DNA of 64,000 nucleotides from JAKALX01 sp964508715 (lineage in GTDB: Bacteria; Chloroflexota; Dehalococcoidia; Tepidiformales; Tepidiformaceae). Positions within the stretch are counted from its first letter, which is position 1, and each line of letters begins with the position of its first letter. The notes under the pieces were generated by a model. That model worked only from the letters and a program-made list of their open reading frames with translations, had not been told where the DNA came from and ran no database searches. Position numbers and translations under genes: made by a program. Location: assembly GCA_964508715.1 (NCBI GenBank), contig CAZDUX010000002.1, positions 1-64,000 of the forward strand, in the 5' to 3' direction. Positions 62,034 to 64,000 of the stretch are shown in pieces.

Positions 62034-63731
62034 ATGCGGATGAGCAAGCTGCTGCTGAAGACCCTTCGGGAGGCCCCATCGGAAGCGGAGCTCGCAAGCC
62101 ACCGGCTGCTCCTTCGTGCAGGCCTCATCACGCCCCTCGCTGCCGGTATCTACTGCTTCACGCCTGTCGGCTGGAGGGCTGTGCAGAATATCGAGCGCAT
62201 TATTCGCGAGGAGATGGACGCGAGCGGTGCGCAGGAAGTGCACCTGCCCGCCATTCAGCCGATTGAAGTGTGGGAGCAATCGGGCCGTGACCAGACGATG
62301 GGGCAGACGCTCTTTCGTCTCACCGACCGGCGAGAGCGGGGCTTCGCGCTGGGGCCAACGCACGAAGAGGTTATCAGCATCCTCGCCGCCCGGAACATCC
62401 AAAGTTATCGTGACCTGCCCGTCACGCTCTACCAGATTCAGACGAAGTTCCGTGATGAGGCCCGGCCGCGGGGAGGCCTCATCCGGCTGCGCGAGTTCAC
62501 CATGAAGGACGCGTACAGCTTCGATACCGGCTGGGATGCTCTGGACGCCTCGTACACCGCAGCGTTCGATGCCTATGTGCGCATCTTCGAACGCGCGGGC
62601 GTGCCGGTCATCCCCGTCGCGGCCGATTCGGGAGCCATCGGCGGGAAGGACAGCCAGGAGTTCATCTTCCTCACCGACGAGGGTGAGGACTCCATCCTGC
62701 TCTGCCCGAATTGCGGCTATGCGGCGAACGCCGAAAAGGCGGACTTCATCCGGCCACCGGCCATCGAAGCGGTGCCGCTGCCAGTGGAGAAGACACACAC
62801 TCCCGGCCAGAAGACCATCACCCAGCTCGCCCGCTTCCTGAACGTCGACCCGCGGCAGACAAACAAGGCAGTCATGTACCGGGCTGATGGGAGGCCGGTC
62901 TTCGTTTCGATCAGGGGTGACCTCGATGTGAACGAGATCAAGCTGAAGAACACGCTGAAGGCAACCGAACTCGAGCCATTGGAGGAGAACGCAGTCCGGG
63001 CGCTCGGGCTGGTTCCCGGGTCGGCGTCGGCAGTTGGCCTCGAGGGCGTCCTCGTGGTGGCCGACCGCAGCGCCACGGAAGCTGTGAATCTCGTCGCCGG
63101 GGCCAATGAAGAGGACTACCACCTCCTCAATACGAACTTCGGCCGCGACTGGCAGGCGGCAATCGTCGGCGATATAGCGCTTGCCCGTGAGGGAGACGCC
63201 TGTGCGGTCTGCGGCACGGGGCTCGAGGTTCGGCGCGGCATCGAGATGGGGCACGTCTTCAAGCTGGGGACGATGTACTCGGAGAAGATGGGCGTGCTTT
63301 ATCTCGATGAAGCCGGCGAGCGCCAGCCGGCCGTCATGGGCTGCTACGGCATCGGCGTGGAGCGGATGCTTGCCGCCATAATCGAGGCGAATCACGACGA
63401 TAACGGCATCACCTGGCCGCTCGACGTGGCGCCCTACGATGTCCACATCGTGGGGCTGAACCTGGAACTCACCGAACCAGCAGCCATCCTCAGCCAGATC
63501 GAGACCGAGTTGACGGCCGCTCGCCTCTCGGTACTCGCCGACGACCGCCCGGATTCGGCCGGGATCAAGTTCAAGGATGCTGACCTGCTGGGCATGCCGG
63601 TCCGGCTCACCGTTAGCCCTCGCGCTCTCGAAAAGGGCGGCATTGAACTCCGTGTACGGCGTACCGGTGAGACAGAGATCGTGCCGGCGGGCCAGGTCGT
63701 AAGCCGCGTCAAGGAACTGCTGCGACGCTAA
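62034..63731 (+). CDS. proS: Prolyl-tRNA synthetase, bacterial type
   Basis: Charges tRNA-Pro, 565 residues. It is class II with motif 1 around EVHLPAIQP, motif 2 FRDEARPRGGLIRLREF, and motif 3 GCYGIGVERML. The bacterial INS editing domain lies between motifs 2 and 3 (about 225-385), and a C-terminal anticodon-binding domain follows. GAAAGAGG precedes ATG 62034 by about 9 nt; ATG 62040 is an alternative. Precedes nusA. Confidence 0.96.
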   Translation: MRMSKLLLKTLREAPSEAELASHRLLLRAGLITPLAAGIYCFTPVGWRAVQNIERIIREEMDASGAQEVHLPAIQPIEVWEQSGRDQTMGQTLFRLTDRRERGFALGPTHEEVISILAARNIQSYRDLPVTLYQIQTKFRDEARPRGGLIRLREFTMKDAYSFDTGWDALDASYTAAFDAYVRIFERAGVPVIPVAADSGAIGGKDSQEFIFLTDEGEDSILLCPNCGYAANAEKADFIRPPAIEAVPLPVEKTHTPGQKTITQLARFLNVDPRQTNKAVMYRADGRPVFVSIRGDLDVNEIKLKNTLKATELEPLEENAVRALGLVPGSASAVGLEGVLVVADRSATEAVNLVAGANEEDYHLLNTNFGRDWQAAIVGDIALAREGDACAVCGTGLEVRRGIEMGHVFKLGTMYSEKMGVLYLDEAGERQPAVMGCYGIGVERMLAAIIEANHDDNGITWPLDVAPYDVHIVGLNLELTEPAAILSQIETELTAARLSVLADDRPDSAGIKFKDADLLGMPVRLTVSPRALEKGGIELRVRRTGETEIVPAGQVVSRVKELLRR

Positions 63732-63788
63732 CCTCATCCGGGCTCCGCAGGGCGACCCGGAAGCGAGTACGCAGTTGCGCGTGCGTGC

Positions 63789-63794
63789 TATACT
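63789..63794 (+). promoter_or_regulatory. nusA promoter -10
   Basis: TATACT between proS and nusA; predicted start near 63801, giving a leader of about 55 nt. No convincing -35. Confidence 0.5.
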
Positions 63795-63821
63795 TCGCGA
63801 TGAAGGCAATTCCTGGCAGGG

Positions 63822-63846
63822 GTGGGCTTCTTGAGCCCACTTTTTT
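63822..63846 (+). terminator. Intrinsic terminator in the nusA leader
   Basis: GTGGGCT (63822-63828) pairs perfectly with AGCCCAC (63834-63840), loop of 5, followed directly by six T (63841-63846). It lies 9 nt before the nusA ATG and downstream of the TATACT element, so it can terminate proS read-through and also transcripts starting from the nusA promoter. Confidence 0.85.
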
Positions 63847-63855
63847 GTTGAGGGT

Positions 63856-64000
63856 ATGAAGAACGACTTTTTGCTTGCACTGGGCGCACTGGCCGCCGAA
63901 AAGAACCTCCCGAGGGAGGTCGTCTTCGAGGCGGTCGAGGCAGCGTTGACCTCGGCCTACCGGCGCGAGGGCGATAACGCGCCGAACATCTACGTGAAGA
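63856..64000 (+). CDS. nusA: Transcription factor NusA, N-terminal part
   Basis: The first 48 codons match the RNA-polymerase-binding N-terminal domain: MKNDFLLALGALAAEKNLPR, then VVFEAVEAALTSAYRRE. NusA modulates pausing, termination and antitermination. The gene runs off the window. GAGGG is only 1 nt before the ATG, so translation initiation may be unusual or the short leader may matter. The attenuator-like terminator directly upstream suggests feedback. Confidence 0.93.
   Translation, partial: MKNDFLLALGALAAEKNLPREVVFEAVEAALTSAYRREGDNAPNIYVK

Noticed and set aside
1..64000. CRISPR arrays, insertion sequences, prophage or defence islands
   Set aside because: No regularly spaced repeats, transposase, integrase or phage genes were recognised; the content is mostly core chromosomal genes.

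Overview
The window is a GC-rich, gene-dense bacterial chromosome segment with mostly housekeeping genes. There is no rRNA, no convincing tRNA, no transposase and no CRISPR array. Family content (AhpE-like peroxiredoxin, class-C serine hydrolase, MreBCD/PBP2/RodA, AddAB, FAD-linked oxidase, family-5 solute-binding lipoprotein) and many leaderless-looking promoters suggest a Chloroflexota-type organism (Dehalococcoidia, Tepidiformales or Thermomicrobia relatives). That placement is inference from family resemblance; no phylogenetic marker was compared.

Layout. 0-3.6 kb: a secreted protein and a minus-strand histidine run hisH-hisA-hisF-hisI. 3.7-5.8 kb: ligA. 5.9-11.4 kb: the cell-elongation operon mreB-mreC-mreD-PBP2-rodA. 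11.6-16.3 kb: radA, recG, degV on the minus strand. 16.3-19.5 kb: rpe, a selenocysteine-type AhpE peroxiredoxin (UGA-coded), a serine hydrolase and an enoyl-CoA hydratase. 19.7-23.8 kb: dienelactone-hydrolase-like protein, uvrC, DUF488, ferredoxin, GDSL hydrolase. 23.8-29.1 kb: zinc-ribbon protein, membrane protein, M28 peptidase, LysM lipoprotein, solute-binding lipoprotein. 29.4-30.4 kb: tiny uncertain ORFs and a small membrane protein. 30.5-36.4 kb: a long minus-strand run rpsF-ssb-rpsR-foldase-hom-coiled-coil-thrC. 36.7-38.5 kb: an ABC exporter pair. 38.7-43.7 kb: PLC-like phosphodiesterase, Aur1-like membrane enzyme, MFS exporter, APH-like kinase. 44.0-50.7 kb: addB-addA recombination nuclease. 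50.7-56.4 kb: a second UGA-coded selenoprotein (glycine/betaine/D-proline reductase B family), FAD-linked oxidase, FMN protein, membrane protein, UDG/Mug-like glycosylase, phytoene-desaturase-like oxidoreductase. 57.1-59.8 kb: hemerythrin-like protein and glutamine-dependent NAD synthetase. 60.0-64.0 kb: small YjfB-like protein, two coupled TetR regulators, dtd, proS and the start of nusA.

The main discoveries are two genes that conventional calling would truncate. In each, an in-frame TGA sits at the redox position of a recognised family and is followed, inside the reading frame, by a 7-bp stem with a 6-nt loop at SECIS distance. Both also have a -10 element 6-7 nt before the start codon, which is the leaderless arrangement seen at many other genes here. 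No sel genes lie in the window, so the decoding machinery must be sought elsewhere in the genome. Other points of interest: two apparent CTG starts (hisA, hom), a perfect intrinsic terminator in the nusA leader, long disordered extensions on ribosomal proteins S6 and S18, and an unknown coiled-coil gene fused by overlap into the threonine operon.
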